Positions 8,102-17,298 of a stretch of DNA of 64,000 nucleotides are shown here, piece after piece. The stretch covers positions 372,001-436,000 of the forward strand of contig NZ_JAKVTV010000003.1 in assembly GCF_022489035.1 (NCBI RefSeq), given 5' to 3'. The position numbers and the translations under genes are program-made. Position 1 is the stretch's first letter; each line of letters starts with the position of its first letter. The notes under the pieces are model-generated. The model saw nothing but the letters and a program-made list of their open reading frames with translations. It was not told the origin of the DNA and made no database searches. This stretch comes from Christiangramia lutea (GTDB taxonomy: Bacteria; Bacteroidota; Bacteroidia; Flavobacteriales; Flavobacteriaceae).

Positions 8102-9289
8102 ATGAAAAAAGTAGTCATAGCATACAGCGGAGGATTGGACACCTCATATTGCGCGAAATATTTATCTGAAGAAGAGGGTTTTGAAGTTCACGCGGTGAGT
8201 GTGAACACGGGCGGATTTTCAAATAAGGAAATTCAGAAAATAGGTGAGAATGCCAAAAAGATCGGGGCTAGCAGCTATCAGAACATCGATGCCATTTCTT
8301 CTTTTTATCAAAAAGTGGTGAAGTATCTCATCTTCGGAAATGTATTGAAGAATGATACCTACCCGCTTTCGGTGAGTGCTGAAAGAATCATCCAGGCCAT
8401 TGAGATCGTGAATTATGCAAAAAAGATCAAGGCAAAATATATCGCGCATGGAAGTACCGGAGCCGGAAATGACCAGGTGAGGTTCGATATGATCTTCCAG
8501 ATCATCGCGCCGGAAATTCAGATTATTACACCAATAAGGGATAAACAATTGAGCAGGCAGGAGGAAATAGACTACCTTAAAAGCAAGGGAGTGGAAATGA
8601 ACTGGGAGAAAGCGAAATATTCGGTGAACAAAGGTCTTTGGGGGACCAGTGTTGGTGGTGCCGAAACACTGACTTCAGAAAAAGCTTTACCGGAAGAAGC
8701 CTATCCTTCACAATTAATTGAAAAACAACCAAAACAGGTAAAACTTACTTTTACTAAAGGAGAACTAACTGCCTTTGATGGAAACGAAAATTCACCTGAA
8801 AAGAACATAGAAATCCTGGAAGGAATTGCCTCGAAATATGCTATTGGCAGGGATATTCACGTGGGTGATACGATTATCGGAATTAAAGGTAGGGTCGGTT
8901 TTGAAGCCGCTGCCGCGTTAATCACTATAAAAGCCCACCACCTGCTTGAGAAGCACACTTTGAGCAAATGGCAACTTCAGCATAAGGATTATACCTCCAA
9001 CTGGTACGGCATGCATCTTCATGAAGGTTTATACCTCGACCCGGTAATGCGTGATTTCGAGGCTCAGCTGGAGAGTTCACAGGAAAAAGTGAGTGGTGAC
9101 GTCTTTGTAACGCTTCATCCATACAGGTTCACTTTAGACGGAATTAAATCACCGAACGACCTTATGAACAGCAGTTTCGGGAATTATGGAGAGGAGAACA
9201 AGGCCTGGACGGCAGATGATGCCAAGGGATTCATTAAGATCCTTTCGAATTCCGGGAAGATCTATCAACATGTAAATCAGGATTCATGA
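8102..9289 (+). CDS. argG: Argininosuccinate synthase
   Basis: The 395-residue protein ligates citrulline and aspartate using ATP. The N-terminal PP-loop motif AYSGGLDTSYCAKYL (residues 7-21) is the ATP pyrophosphatase signature. Length agrees with the family, though the C-terminal part is divergent from the proteobacterial form. It overlaps argC by 4 nt (ATGA at 9286-9289). Confidence 0.95.
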   Translation: MKKVVIAYSGGLDTSYCAKYLSEEEGFEVHAVSVNTGGFSNKEIQKIGENAKKIGASSYQNIDAISSFYQKVVKYLIFGNVLKNDTYPLSVSAERIIQAIEIVNYAKKIKAKYIAHGSTGAGNDQVRFDMIFQIIAPEIQIITPIRDKQLSRQEEIDYLKSKGVEMNWEKAKYSVNKGLWGTSVGGAETLTSEKALPEEAYPSQLIEKQPKQVKLTFTKGELTAFDGNENSPEKNIEILEGIASKYAIGRDIHVGDTIIGIKGRVGFEAAAALITIKAHHLLEKHTLSKWQLQHKDYTSNWYGMHLHEGLYLDPVMRDFEAQLESSQEKVSGDVFVTLHPYRFTLDGIKSPNDLMNSSFGNYGEENKAWTADDAKGFIKILSNSGKIYQHVNQDS

Positions 9290-10251
9290 TTGAAGCAGGA
9301 ATTATAGGAGGAGCAGGTTATACCGCTGGGGAATTGATCCGGATTCTTTTGAATCATCCCGAAGTGAATTTGAATTTCGTTTTCAGTACTTCCCAGCCGG
9401 GGAAACCGCTTTACAGCATTCACCAGGATCTCATTGGTGAGACCGAAATTGAATTTACTAACGGGATCAATATAGAAGTTGATGTGGTTTTTCTTTGTCT
9501 CGGCCACGGAAATTCAAAAAAGTTCCTGGCGGAAAATCAATTTTCAGAAACAACAAAAATCGTGGACCTAAGTACTGATTTCAGGCAGAAATCTGATGAA
9601 CATTCGTTTGTTTACGGACTACCGGAATTGAACAAGGAGGCGATCAAAAATGCAAATTTTTTAGCCAATCCAGGTTGTTTTGCTACGGCGATCAGCCTTG
9701 CAATCCTGCCTCTGTCCAAAAACGGACTTCTAAAAGATGAAATTCATGTAAACGCGGTGACCGGAGCGACAGGTGCGGGGACTTCATTGTCTCAAACCAC
9801 ACATTATACCTGGAGGGATAATAACTTTTCAGCCTATAAATCTTTTGAACATCAGCACCTAGATGAGATCGGTCAGAGTCTAAAACAACTTCAGCCAGAT
9901 CATGATTCTGAGATCAATTTTATTCCGAACAGGGGAAATTTTTCAAGAGGAATTCATGCGACGGCTTATACCAAATATGTAGGCACCCTGGAAGAAGCGA
10001 AAGAGTTTTATCACAATTTTTATGAAAATTCGGCCTTTACTTTTTTAACTGATGAAGAACTGCATTTAAAGCAGGTGGTGAATACGAATAAATGCATTCT
10101 AAGATTGCAAAAGTTCGGGAACAAATTACTGGTCACCAGCGTGATCGATAATTTGTTGAAAGGAGCTTCCGGGCAGGCGGTTCAGAATATGAATCTGATG
10201 TTTGGGCTGGAGGAAAGGATGGGGTTGAAATTAAAGGCGAATTATTTTTAA
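9286..10251 (+). CDS. argC: N-acetyl(succinyl)-gamma-glutamyl-phosphate reductase
   Basis: The 321-residue protein reduces the acyl-glutamyl phosphate to the semialdehyde. It has an N-terminal NADP Rossmann motif GGAGYTAGELIRIL, catalytic Cys131 in NPGCFATA, and the GATGAGTSLS loop. It overlaps argG by 4 nt. Whether the acyl group is acetyl or succinyl cannot be read from this sequence; the nearby transcarbamylase hints at succinyl. Confidence 0.93.
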   Translation: MIEAGIIGGAGYTAGELIRILLNHPEVNLNFVFSTSQPGKPLYSIHQDLIGETEIEFTNGINIEVDVVFLCLGHGNSKKFLAENQFSETTKIVDLSTDFRQKSDEHSFVYGLPELNKEAIKNANFLANPGCFATAISLAILPLSKNGLLKDEIHVNAVTGATGAGTSLSQTTHYTWRDNNFSAYKSFEHQHLDEIGQSLKQLQPDHDSEINFIPNRGNFSRGIHATAYTKYVGTLEEAKEFYHNFYENSAFTFLTDEELHLKQVVNTNKCILRLQKFGNKLLVTSVIDNLLKGASGQAVQNMNLMFGLEERMGLKLKANYF

Positions 10252-10390
10252 AGTATTGAGTATTTAGATATTAGAATTAAGACAAGCTTCAGGATGTCAC
10301 CTTGAGCGCAGTCGAAAGGTGGGGTTATGGGAGACCTCGCTGGAATACAAAACCTGTGAGGTTTGAAGCTCGAATAAAATTGAAAACCAG

Positions 10391-10465
10391 GTCACTGCGA
10401 GTGCAGCGAAGCAGTCTCTATAAAAAATAGATTGCGTCGCTTCGTTTCACTCCGCTCGCAATGAC
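10391..10465. repeat. GTCA...TGAC palindromic repeat, type C
   Basis: The element starts GTCACTGCGAGTGCAGCGAA and ends CACTCCGCTCGCAATGAC. The halves are imperfect inverted copies around an AT-rich centre. Just upstream (about 10280-10375) are degraded pieces of further repeats. It occupies the argC-proC gap. Confidence 0.75.
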
Positions 10466-10480
10466 TAAAATTACCAGAAT

Positions 10481-11275
10481 ATGAAAATAGCAATTATCGG
10501 TACCGGGAATCTGGGCGTTTCGATCGCGAAGGGGTTGATCTTCAGCAATGCGTTTACCACGCTGTATCTTACCAAAAGAAAGACGGAGGATATTCAGGAA
10601 TTTTCAGAATATAATGAAGTGAGCATCACTTCAGATAACTTGGAAGCAGTCAAGAGTTCTGATATCCTGATTTTCGCTGTTCAACCCACCCAGCTGGAAA
10701 AAATCCTGCATGAGATCAAAAATGAGCTTACCGATAAGCACGTGCTGATCTCAACCGTTACCGGATTCAAGATTCCGCGTATGGAAAGTATAGTTGGCGA
10801 GCATCATTTCATTATTCGATCTATGCCAAATACGGCCATTGCGGTGGGTAAGTCCATGACCTGCCTATGCTCAAATGAGGCAGGACAAAAAAGGATCAGG
10901 ATCGCCGAGGCTATTTTCAACCGACTTGGAACCAGTATCATTATTCCTGAAAACAAGATGCAGGCAGCCACCGTGATCTGTGCAAGTGGAGTCGCGTTCT
11001 GGATGCGATTAATACGCGCAACAACCCAGGGAGCTGTACAACTAGGATTCGATGCGAAAGATGCTCAGCAGCTTTCAATGCAAACTTGTTTAGGTGCTGC
11101 GAGCCTGTTGATTGAATCGGGAAAACACCCGGAAGAAGAGATCGATAAGGTAACAACCCCTCGAGGCTGTACTATTGAAGGATTGAACGAAATGGAACAT
11201 AACGGACTCAGTTCCTCACTAATTAAAGGAATCCAGGCCTCGTTCAAAAAAATTAATAATATCTCAGACCAGTAA
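10481..11275 (+). CDS. proC: Pyrroline-5-carboxylate reductase
   Basis: The 264-residue NAD(P)H enzyme makes proline from pyrroline-5-carboxylate. The N-terminal motif AIIGTGNLGVSIAKGL is the dinucleotide site, and the C-terminal signature includes TTPRGCTIEGLNEME. It lies between argC and argD with 2 nt to argD. It may drain glutamate semialdehyde or ornithine-derived pyrroline carboxylate, linking Pro and Arg synthesis. Placement in the arg operon means it would share the Arg leader control. Confidence 0.92.
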   Translation: MKIAIIGTGNLGVSIAKGLIFSNAFTTLYLTKRKTEDIQEFSEYNEVSITSDNLEAVKSSDILIFAVQPTQLEKILHEIKNELTDKHVLISTVTGFKIPRMESIVGEHHFIIRSMPNTAIAVGKSMTCLCSNEAGQKRIRIAEAIFNRLGTSIIIPENKMQAATVICASGVAFWMRLIRATTQGAVQLGFDAKDAQQLSMQTCLGAASLLIESGKHPEEEIDKVTTPRGCTIEGLNEMEHNGLSSSLIKGIQASFKKINNISDQ

Positions 11276-11277
11276 TT

Positions 11278-12435
11278 ATGGAATTATTTGATGTTTATCC
11301 ACTTTATGATATCACGCCTGTTAAGGGCGAGGGCTGCTATGTATTTGATGAGAATGGTAAGAAATACCTTGATCTTTATGGCGGACATGCCGTAATCTCT
11401 ATTGGTCATTCGTATCCCGCTTATGTGAATGCCATCCAGAACCAGGTATCAAGACTCGGGTTCTATTCGAATTCTATTAAAAATCCACTTCAAAAGGAAC
11501 TGGCCCATAAGCTGGAAAAGGTATCCGGAGTTAAAGACTATAGTCTCTTTCTATGCAGTTCAGGAGCTGAAGCCAATGAAAATGCTTTAAAAGTTGCCTC
11601 TTTTGAAACCGGGAAGGACAGAATTATATATTTTGAAAATGCCTTCCACGGAAGGACTTCCGGGGTGGTGGCCATTACTGATAATGAGAATATCAAGGCG
11701 CCTTTTAACCTGGGACATAAAGCTACAAAATTAGCTTATAATGATACTGAAGCCTTACAGTCTGAAATTGAAAAAGGCGACGTGGCTGCAGTTATTTTTG
11801 AAGTGATTCAGGGCGTTGGCGGACTCGATGAAGCAACTACCGAATTTTACAGGTCGGCTGCTGAATTATGTAAAGAAAATCAGGTAATGCTGATTGTCGA
11901 TGAGGTGCAGTCGGGTTATGGTAGAACGGGCGATTTCTTCGCTTTTCAGAAGCATGGCATCAGACCCGATATTATAACGATGGCCAAGGGAATGGGAAAT
12001 GGTTTTCCTATCGGCGGAATCCTAATTGATGAAAATATTAAACCAAAATACGGCATGTTAGGAACCACCTTTGGCGGAAATCACCTGGCCTGTGCGGCGG
12101 GAATTTCTGTATTGGATATTATTCAGAAGGAAAATTTGATGGAAAATGCTGTGGAGGTTTCAGAATATGTAAAAACCGAAGCGGCCAGAATTCCGGAAAT
12201 TAAAAAGATCAAAGGAAGAGGCTTGATGATTGGATTGGAATTCGAATTTGAGATCGCTGCTCTAAGGAAAGAACTTTTATTTGAACACCAGATTTTTACC
12301 GGTGCATCTTCAAATAAAAAGTTGCTGCGTATCCTGCCACCATTGAATATTAAAAAAGAACATTTTAAAATCTTTTTTGCTGCATTAAAGCAGGTTTTAA
12401 AAGAACAAAATCATAAAGTTTTAAAGTTATCCTAA
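11278..12435 (+). CDS. argD: Acetyl(succinyl)ornithine aminotransferase
   Basis: This is a 385-residue class III PLP aminotransferase. The PLP lysine is Lys237 in MAKGMGNGFPIGG, and IVDEVQSGYGRTG is the cofactor-binding segment. It sits in the operon 2 nt after proC. Ornithine aminotransferase (rocD) is a close relative, but the position between argC and the transcarbamylase favours the biosynthetic role. Confidence 0.92.
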   Translation: MELFDVYPLYDITPVKGEGCYVFDENGKKYLDLYGGHAVISIGHSYPAYVNAIQNQVSRLGFYSNSIKNPLQKELAHKLEKVSGVKDYSLFLCSSGAEANENALKVASFETGKDRIIYFENAFHGRTSGVVAITDNENIKAPFNLGHKATKLAYNDTEALQSEIEKGDVAAVIFEVIQGVGGLDEATTEFYRSAAELCKENQVMLIVDEVQSGYGRTGDFFAFQKHGIRPDIITMAKGMGNGFPIGGILIDENIKPKYGMLGTTFGGNHLACAAGISVLDIIQKENLMENAVEVSEYVKTEAARIPEIKKIKGRGLMIGLEFEFEIAALRKELLFEHQIFTGASSNKKLLRILPPLNIKKEHFKIFFAALKQVLKEQNHKVLKLS

Positions 12436-12443
12436 ACTTTTTT

Positions 12444-12503
12444 CAGAATCTATGGAGAAGCTGAAATCGAAGATTCAACGTAGTTATACAAGTTCAGCTT
12501 GAC
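12444..12503. repeat. GTCA...TGAC palindromic repeat, type A (inverted, degraded)
   Basis: The right end AAGTTCAGCTTGAC (12490-12503) is a type A end; the left half (from about 12444) is diverged. It lies in the argD-argF' gap. Confidence 0.6.
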
Positions 12504-12524
12504 AATAAAATAAAAGAAAAGAAT

Positions 12525-12584
12525 GTCATTTCGAACGAAGTGAGAAATCTAAAATTCCTCAGGCGTAAACTTTTTCGGAATGAC
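12525..12584. repeat. GTCA...TGAC palindromic repeat, type B
   Basis: It starts GTCATTTCGAACGAAGTGAG and ends TTTTCGGAATGAC, just before the transcarbamylase gene. The left half matches the copies at 13656, 15743 and 33810. Confidence 0.75.
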
Positions 12585-12602
12585 AATTAATACAAAATAA
12601 AA

Positions 12603-13550
12603 ATGAAGAACTACACCAGCATAGCAGATATAGACGATCTGGAAGGAATCATAAGAGAGGCGAGAAGTCTTAAAATTCAGAATCCTGAATCCAAAGTTGG
12701 AACCGGGAAAACTTTAGGGATGCTATTTTTTAATCCGAGTCTGCGTACACGTCTAAGTACCGAAAAAGCTGCAAAACTGCTTGGGATGGAGGTAATGGTG
12801 ATGAACGTTGGAACCGATGGCTGGGCACTGGAATTTGAGGATGGTGCTGTGATGAATTCAGATAAAGCCGAGCATATTAAAGAAGCCGCAGCGGTACTTT
12901 CTCAATATTGCGATATTATCGCGGTACGGGCATTCCCAGAATTGAAGGACCGAAAAAAGGATGAAGCCGAACAAGTGATGAACAGTTTCATGAAATATGC
13001 TTCGGTGCCTATTGTTAACCTGGAAAGTGCTACGGGTCATCCGCTGCAGGCACTGGCAGATGCGATCACAATAAATGAATTCAATACGGCTAAGAAACCA
13101 AAAGTAGTTCTAAGCTGGGCCCCGCATCCAAAAGCATTGCCACAGTCAGTTGCTAATTCGTTCGTGGAGATGATGCAAAGACTAGAAGTGGATCTGGTGA
13201 TCACCAATCCGGAGGGGTATGACCTCGCCCCAAACATCAGGAAAAATACTAAAGTAGAGCATGATCAGGAAAAGGCTTTTGAAGACGCCGATTTCGTGTA
13301 TGTGAAGAACTGGAGCAGTTATGAGAATTACGGTGAGGTTTTGAATATTCAAAAGAACTGGACCGTGAACCAGGAAAAACTGAAAAATTCGAAAAATGTG
13401 AAGGTAATGCACTGCCTTCCGGTAAGGAGAAATGTGGTGATCGCCGATGATGTGCTGGACAGTGAGAAATCAATTGTGATCCAGCAGGCGAATAATAGGA
13501 CCTTCGCAGCGCAGGTGGTGCTGAAAAGGATTTTGGAGTGTGCAAAGTAA
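12603..13550 (+). CDS. argF': N-succinyl/N-acetyl-ornithine carbamoyltransferase
   Basis: This 315-residue transcarbamylase has the carbamoyl-phosphate motif FFNPSLRTRLS (residues 43-52), of the SLRTR type found in acyl-ornithine transcarbamylases rather than the STRTR type of ordinary ArgF. HPLQALADAITI and MHCLPVRRN are the other active-site segments. The residue reported to separate acetyl (Glu) from succinyl (Pro) specificity aligns by my reading with Ala89 in DKAEHIKEA. A small residue there fits succinylornithine better than Glu would, but this is inference. The product would be acyl-citrulline, deacylated by the ArgE-type enzyme downstream. Confidence 0.88.
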   Translation: MKNYTSIADIDDLEGIIREARSLKIQNPESKVGTGKTLGMLFFNPSLRTRLSTEKAAKLLGMEVMVMNVGTDGWALEFEDGAVMNSDKAEHIKEAAAVLSQYCDIIAVRAFPELKDRKKDEAEQVMNSFMKYASVPIVNLESATGHPLQALADAITINEFNTAKKPKVVLSWAPHPKALPQSVANSFVEMMQRLEVDLVITNPEGYDLAPNIRKNTKVEHDQEKAFEDADFVYVKNWSSYENYGEVLNIQKNWTVNQEKLKNSKNVKVMHCLPVRRNVVIADDVLDSEKSIVIQQANNRTFAAQVVLKRILECAK

Positions 13551-13554
13551 GATC

Positions 13555-13632
13555 GTCAAGCTGAACTTGTTTCAGCTTCTCTTGAGATCCTGAAATCGAA
13601 GATCCGACGAAGTCAAACGAGTTCAGGATGAC
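13555..13632. repeat. GTCA...TGAC palindromic repeat, type A
   Basis: It starts GTCAAGCTGAACTTGTTTCA and ends GAGTTCAGGATGAC, with an inserted ATCGAAGATCCGACGAAGTC segment. It begins only 4 nt after the transcarbamylase stop codon. Confidence 0.78.
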
Positions 13633-13655
13633 GAAAAAATAATTAAGAGAATAAG

Positions 13656-13725
13656 GTCATTTCGATCGAAGTGAGAAATCTCATAAAATAGATTGCCACG
13701 CCTGCAAATGCAGACTCGCAATGGC
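13656..13725. repeat. Palindromic repeat, type B/C chimera
   Basis: The left half GTCATTTCGATCGAAGTGAG is type B; the right half (ATTGCCACGCC...CTCGCAATGGC) is type C. The mixture suggests recombination or insertion between families. Confidence 0.6.
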
Positions 13726-13779
13726 CTAAAATATAGCCGAAACGAATATTAGTGTAATTGTGGTAAACAAAATAAAAGA

Positions 13780-14556
13780 ATGAAACCAAGCCTGAAAATC
13801 GTAAAAATAGGAGGGAAGCTCATCGAAAATGAGGCTTTACTGAATTCCTTTTTGGATGATTTTGTTCAATTGAATGGACCAAAGATCCTTTGTCATGGCG
13901 GTGGGAACAAAGCCACGGAAGTTGCCGGCAAACTTGGCAATGAAACCAAAATGGTAGATGGAAGAAGAATTACCGATAAGGATTCCATGGAGGTGATCAC
14001 CATGGTTTACGGCGGACTTTTAAACAAAAATATAGTTGCAAAACTTCAGGCCAAAGGTCAAAATGCGATTGGGCTTTGTGGGGCAGACGGGAATGTTTTG
14101 ATCTCAAAAAGAAGGCCGGTTAAGGAGATCGATTATGGCTTTGTAGGAGACGTGGTAAAAGTGAATTCTGATTTTATTGCTAACTTATTGAGCCCAGGAA
14201 TTGTACCGGTATTTTCGGCTATTTCTTGTACTGAAGAAGGGGTTTTGCTAAATACAAATGGAGATTCGGTGGCTTCTGAAATTGCAATCGCGATGAGTAA
14301 GCTTTATGAAACTCGGCTATATTTCTGTTCAGAAAAGAAGGGAGTTCTAAAGGATATTTCCGATGAAAATTCAGTGATATTAAAGATGGATTCAGAAAAA
14401 TATAAAGAGCTGGTCGAAGCCAAAGTGGTCACAGATGGTATGCTGCCTAAACTCCACAACTGCTTTCAGGCGATCGACAGGGGAGTGAAATCGGTTTTAC
14501 TGGGCGATTCCGGATTATTAAAGAAAAATTCCATTCATACAAAAATTGTAAAATAA
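13780..14556 (+). CDS. argB: N-acetyl(succinyl)glutamate kinase
   Basis: The 258-residue amino-acid kinase fold protein phosphorylates acyl-glutamate. It shows the N-terminal glycine motif KIGGKLIENE, the CHGGGNKATEVAGKLG loop and NTNGDSVASEIAIAMS. It lacks the long N-terminal helix seen in hexameric, arginine-inhibited kinases, so it may be insensitive to Arg (inference). It overlaps argE by 1 nt. Confidence 0.93.
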   Translation: MKPSLKIVKIGGKLIENEALLNSFLDDFVQLNGPKILCHGGGNKATEVAGKLGNETKMVDGRRITDKDSMEVITMVYGGLLNKNIVAKLQAKGQNAIGLCGADGNVLISKRRPVKEIDYGFVGDVVKVNSDFIANLLSPGIVPVFSAISCTEEGVLLNTNGDSVASEIAIAMSKLYETRLYFCSEKKGVLKDISDENSVILKMDSEKYKELVEAKVVTDGMLPKLHNCFQAIDRGVKSVLLGDSGLLKKNSIHTKIVK

Positions 14557-15623
14557 TGCAGCTACAGGAACTTCAGGAACAAGCCGTTGAATTACTTAAA
14601 AATCTGATCGAAACCCAGTCTTTTTCAGGAGAGGAAAACCTTACTGCCGACCTGTTGCAAAACTGGTTCAATGAGCATAAAATTCCACATCACAGGTATT
14701 TAAACAATATCTGGGCAGTAAACGAGCATTTTGATGAAGCAAAACCAACATTATTGTTGAATTCTCATCATGACACGGTGAAGCCTAATTCTGGTTATAC
14801 CAGGGAACCATTCAAAGCAGAGATCGAAAATGGCAAATTATACGGCCTAGGAAGTAATGATGCCGGCGGCTGCCTGGTTTCCCTGTTGGCGACTTTTACC
14901 TACTTGTTTTCTACAGAAAATCTTAGTCATAACCTGTTGTTTGCGGGTACGGCAGAGGAGGAGATCAATGGTGAAAACGGCATCGCAGGACTTTTGCCTG
15001 AAATTCCGAAGATTGACGTGGCTATCGTAGGGGAGCCAACGTTAATGAACCTGGCCGTAGCCGAAAAAGGCCTGATTGTTTTTGATGCGGTAGTCAAGGG
15101 AAAACCATCCCATGCTGCTCATCCAAATGAGGAAAATTCAATCTATAAAACGGCTAAAGTGCTGGAATGGTTCCAAAATTTCAGGCTGAATGAAATTTCT
15201 GAAACGCTTGGAGAGGTTAAAGTTACCGTGACGCAGATCTATGCCGGCAGTCAGCATAATGTCGTGCCGGCAAAAACACACCTGGTGATCGATGTTCGAG
15301 TAAATGATAAGTACAGCAACCAGGAAATTGAAAGTATTCTGAAAGAGAAAGCACCGGTCGATGAGATCAAAGCTCGTAGTCTCAGGCTGAATTCCTCTTC
15401 CATGCCCTTAGATCATGCGCTGGTAAAGGCCGGAATCGACCTTGGAATGGAAACCTATGGATCACCAACGCTTTCAGACCAGGCGATGCTAAGTTGTCCT
15501 TCGGTTAAATTAGGTCCGGGGGATTCTACAAGATCACATTCGGCAGATGAATTTATTTACATTAAGGAAATTGAGGAAGGTATAGGAAAATATATAAAAT
15601 TGCTTGAGAAGGCGCTGAAATAA
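14556..15623 (+). CDS. argE: N-acyl-ornithine/citrulline deacylase (M20 family)
   Basis: The 355-residue M20 metallohydrolase has metal ligands in NSHHDTVKP, LGSNDAGG and GTAEEE, with a dimerisation domain inserted at about residues 170-280. Because the operon uses an acyl-ornithine transcarbamylase, the physiological substrate is likely N-acyl-citrulline rather than N-acyl-ornithine, as known for Xanthomonas. It is coupled to argB by a 1-nt overlap. Confidence 0.88.
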   Translation: MQLQELQEQAVELLKNLIETQSFSGEENLTADLLQNWFNEHKIPHHRYLNNIWAVNEHFDEAKPTLLLNSHHDTVKPNSGYTREPFKAEIENGKLYGLGSNDAGGCLVSLLATFTYLFSTENLSHNLLFAGTAEEEINGENGIAGLLPEIPKIDVAIVGEPTLMNLAVAEKGLIVFDAVVKGKPSHAAHPNEENSIYKTAKVLEWFQNFRLNEISETLGEVKVTVTQIYAGSQHNVVPAKTHLVIDVRVNDKYSNQEIESILKEKAPVDEIKARSLRLNSSSMPLDHALVKAGIDLGMETYGSPTLSDQAMLSCPSVKLGPGDSTRSHSADEFIYIKEIEEGIGKYIKLLEKALK

Positions 15624-15742
15624 TTTGTTGGACTGAGCTTTTAATATATTCAGCCACGGATGCACTAATGATCTATTATTCGTGCATTAGTGGCAACTTA
15701 TAAAAGGCACTTCGACAGGCTCAATGCACCAGTAAATTAACT

Positions 15743-15802
15743 GTCATTTCGAACGCAGTGAGAAATTTGAGATTCCGCAATCGTAAGCTCCTTCGGAATA
15801 AC
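15743..15802. repeat. GTCA...TGAC palindromic repeat, type B (diverged right end)
   Basis: It starts GTCATTTCGAACGCAGTGAG; the right end CTTCGGAATAAC has lost the TGAC. Confidence 0.65.
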
Positions 15803-15817
15803 AATGAAAATTAAACC

Positions 15818-15941
15818 GTCATCCTGAACTTGGTTCAGGATCTTTAGAGCAGCTGAAACTCCCGAAGCTTCGGGACAGCTTAACGAAATTAAAAGGCTTC
15901 TTGCCCCTCGGCTCGGCTCGGGGTGACGCGTTCGAGGTGAC
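15818..15941. repeat. Composite palindromic repeat, type A with inserts
   Basis: It starts GTCATCCTGAACTTGGTTCA. It contains the small palindrome CCCGAAGCTTCGGG (about 15863-15876) and ends GGCTCGGGGTGAC...GAGGTGAC. It abuts the argH start. Confidence 0.6.
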
Positions 15942-15957
15942 ATTAAAACAAGAAAAT

Positions 15958-17235
15958 ATGAAACTCTGGGATAAAGGTATTTCAATAGACAAACAAATAG
16001 AAAATTTCACGGTAGGTAATGACCGTGAGCTGGACATGCACCTGGCTAAATATGATATTCTGGCTTCCAAGGCGCATGCAAAAATGCTGGGGAAAGCAGG
16101 TATTTTGAAAGATGAGGAAGTGGAAGCCATACTTTCAGAACTGGAAATATTAAAGGAACAGTTCGAAAATGGTGAATTTCAAATAGAATCGGACTTTGAA
16201 GATGTCCATTCCAAAATCGAGTTCGAACTGACGAAAAAACTGGGCGATGCAGGGAAAAAAATCCATACGGCTCGTTCCAGGAACGATCAGGTTCTCGTCG
16301 CGCAGCAATTATATTTTAAGGAAAACCTTAAGGAGATCTCAGAAAAAACAAAGGAACTGATTGAAGTGCTTTTAGGACTGGCCGAGAAACATAAGGAAAA
16401 ATTGCTTCCGGGTTATACACATCTACAAGTAGCGATGCCTTCTTCTTTTGGTCTTTGGTTTTCGGCTTATGCCGAATTGCTGATCGATGATCTTTATCTG
16501 CTTGAAGCCGGACTCAGGATCGTGGACCAAAATCCGCTGGGATCGGCGGCCGGCTATGGGTCGTCATTTCCTATAGACAGAGAATTTACCACCGAAATAA
16601 TGGGATTTGCAACTCAGAAATTCAATGTGGTAGCCGCACAGATGAGCCGTGGAAAATGCGAAAGGACGGTCACCTCCAATATCGCTTCTTTAGCCAATAC
16701 TCTTTCAAGATTTGCCATGGACATCTGCCTTTATATGAGCCAGAATTTTGATTTTATCACTTTTCCAGACGAGCTCACCACCGGTTCCAGCATTATGCCG
16801 CATAAAAAAAATCCGGATGTTTTTGAGCTAATTAGGGGAAAATGCAATAAACTTCAGGCGATTGCCAACGAAATGATTCTTATTACCAATAACCTGCCAA
16901 GCGGCTATCACAGGGATTTTCAGCTAATCAAGGAAAACAGCATTTATTCCGTTGAAAATATGAAGGAAATCCTGGATATTTTTACCCATTCCATTGCCCA
17001 GATTAAGGTTAAGGAAATAGACCTGAAAGATGAAAAATACAAATATCTGTTCACGGTAGACAGTATCAACGAACTGGTGATCAATGGGAAATCCTTTAGG
17101 GATGCCTATAAGGTCATTGGCGAGCAGGTGCAGACTGGAAATTATGAAGCTTCAGAAGGGATGAAACATACGCACACCGGGAGCAAGGATAATCTTGCGC
17201 TGAATAGCATCAGGGCAAAATTGCAGCAATTATAA
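15958..17235 (+). CDS. argH: Argininosuccinate lyase
   Basis: The lyase splits argininosuccinate to arginine and fumarate, the last step. The start is placed at ATG 15958 (MKLWDKGISIDKQ), giving about 425 residues. An upstream TTG at 15901 would only add repeat-derived residues. The fumarase/aspartase-superfamily signature GSSIMPHKKNPD is present, with the N-terminal TARSRNDQV segment. It is the last gene of the arg operon and converges on leuB. Confidence 0.95.
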   Translation: MKLWDKGISIDKQIENFTVGNDRELDMHLAKYDILASKAHAKMLGKAGILKDEEVEAILSELEILKEQFENGEFQIESDFEDVHSKIEFELTKKLGDAGKKIHTARSRNDQVLVAQQLYFKENLKEISEKTKELIEVLLGLAEKHKEKLLPGYTHLQVAMPSSFGLWFSAYAELLIDDLYLLEAGLRIVDQNPLGSAAGYGSSFPIDREFTTEIMGFATQKFNVVAAQMSRGKCERTVTSNIASLANTLSRFAMDICLYMSQNFDFITFPDELTTGSSIMPHKKNPDVFELIRGKCNKLQAIANEMILITNNLPSGYHRDFQLIKENSIYSVENMKEILDIFTHSIAQIKVKEIDLKDEKYKYLFTVDSINELVINGKSFRDAYKVIGEQVQTGNYEASEGMKHTHTGSKDNLALNSIRAKLQQL

Positions 17236-17241
17236 AAGCCA

Positions 17242-17273
17242 AACCTCCTGCGAAATAGATCCTGCAGGAGGTT
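17242..17273. terminator. Hairpin between convergent argH and leuB
   Basis: AACCTCCTGC (17242-17251) pairs perfectly with GCAGGAGGTT (17264-17273) across a 12-nt loop. No T run follows on either strand, so it is a terminator candidate by position only. Confidence 0.5.
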
Positions 17274-17298
17274 GCTCCTAAACAAACATGAAATTCTT

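Larger units (their letters stand above)
15624..15957. other. argE-argH gap filled with repeat copies
   Basis: The 334-nt gap holds no credible gene. It contains a type B copy (15743-15802), a composite type A copy (15818-15941) and diverged pieces between 15660 and 15740. An open frame runs from TTG 15901 into argH, but it is repeat DNA. Confidence 0.7.

Noticed and set aside
15901-15957. N-terminal extension of argH from TTG 15901
   Set aside because: The extra residues derive from the palindromic repeat; the family N-terminus begins at ATG 15958.
15737-15985. Minus-strand ORF of 82 residues
   Set aside because: It consists of palindromic repeat DNA translated in one frame.
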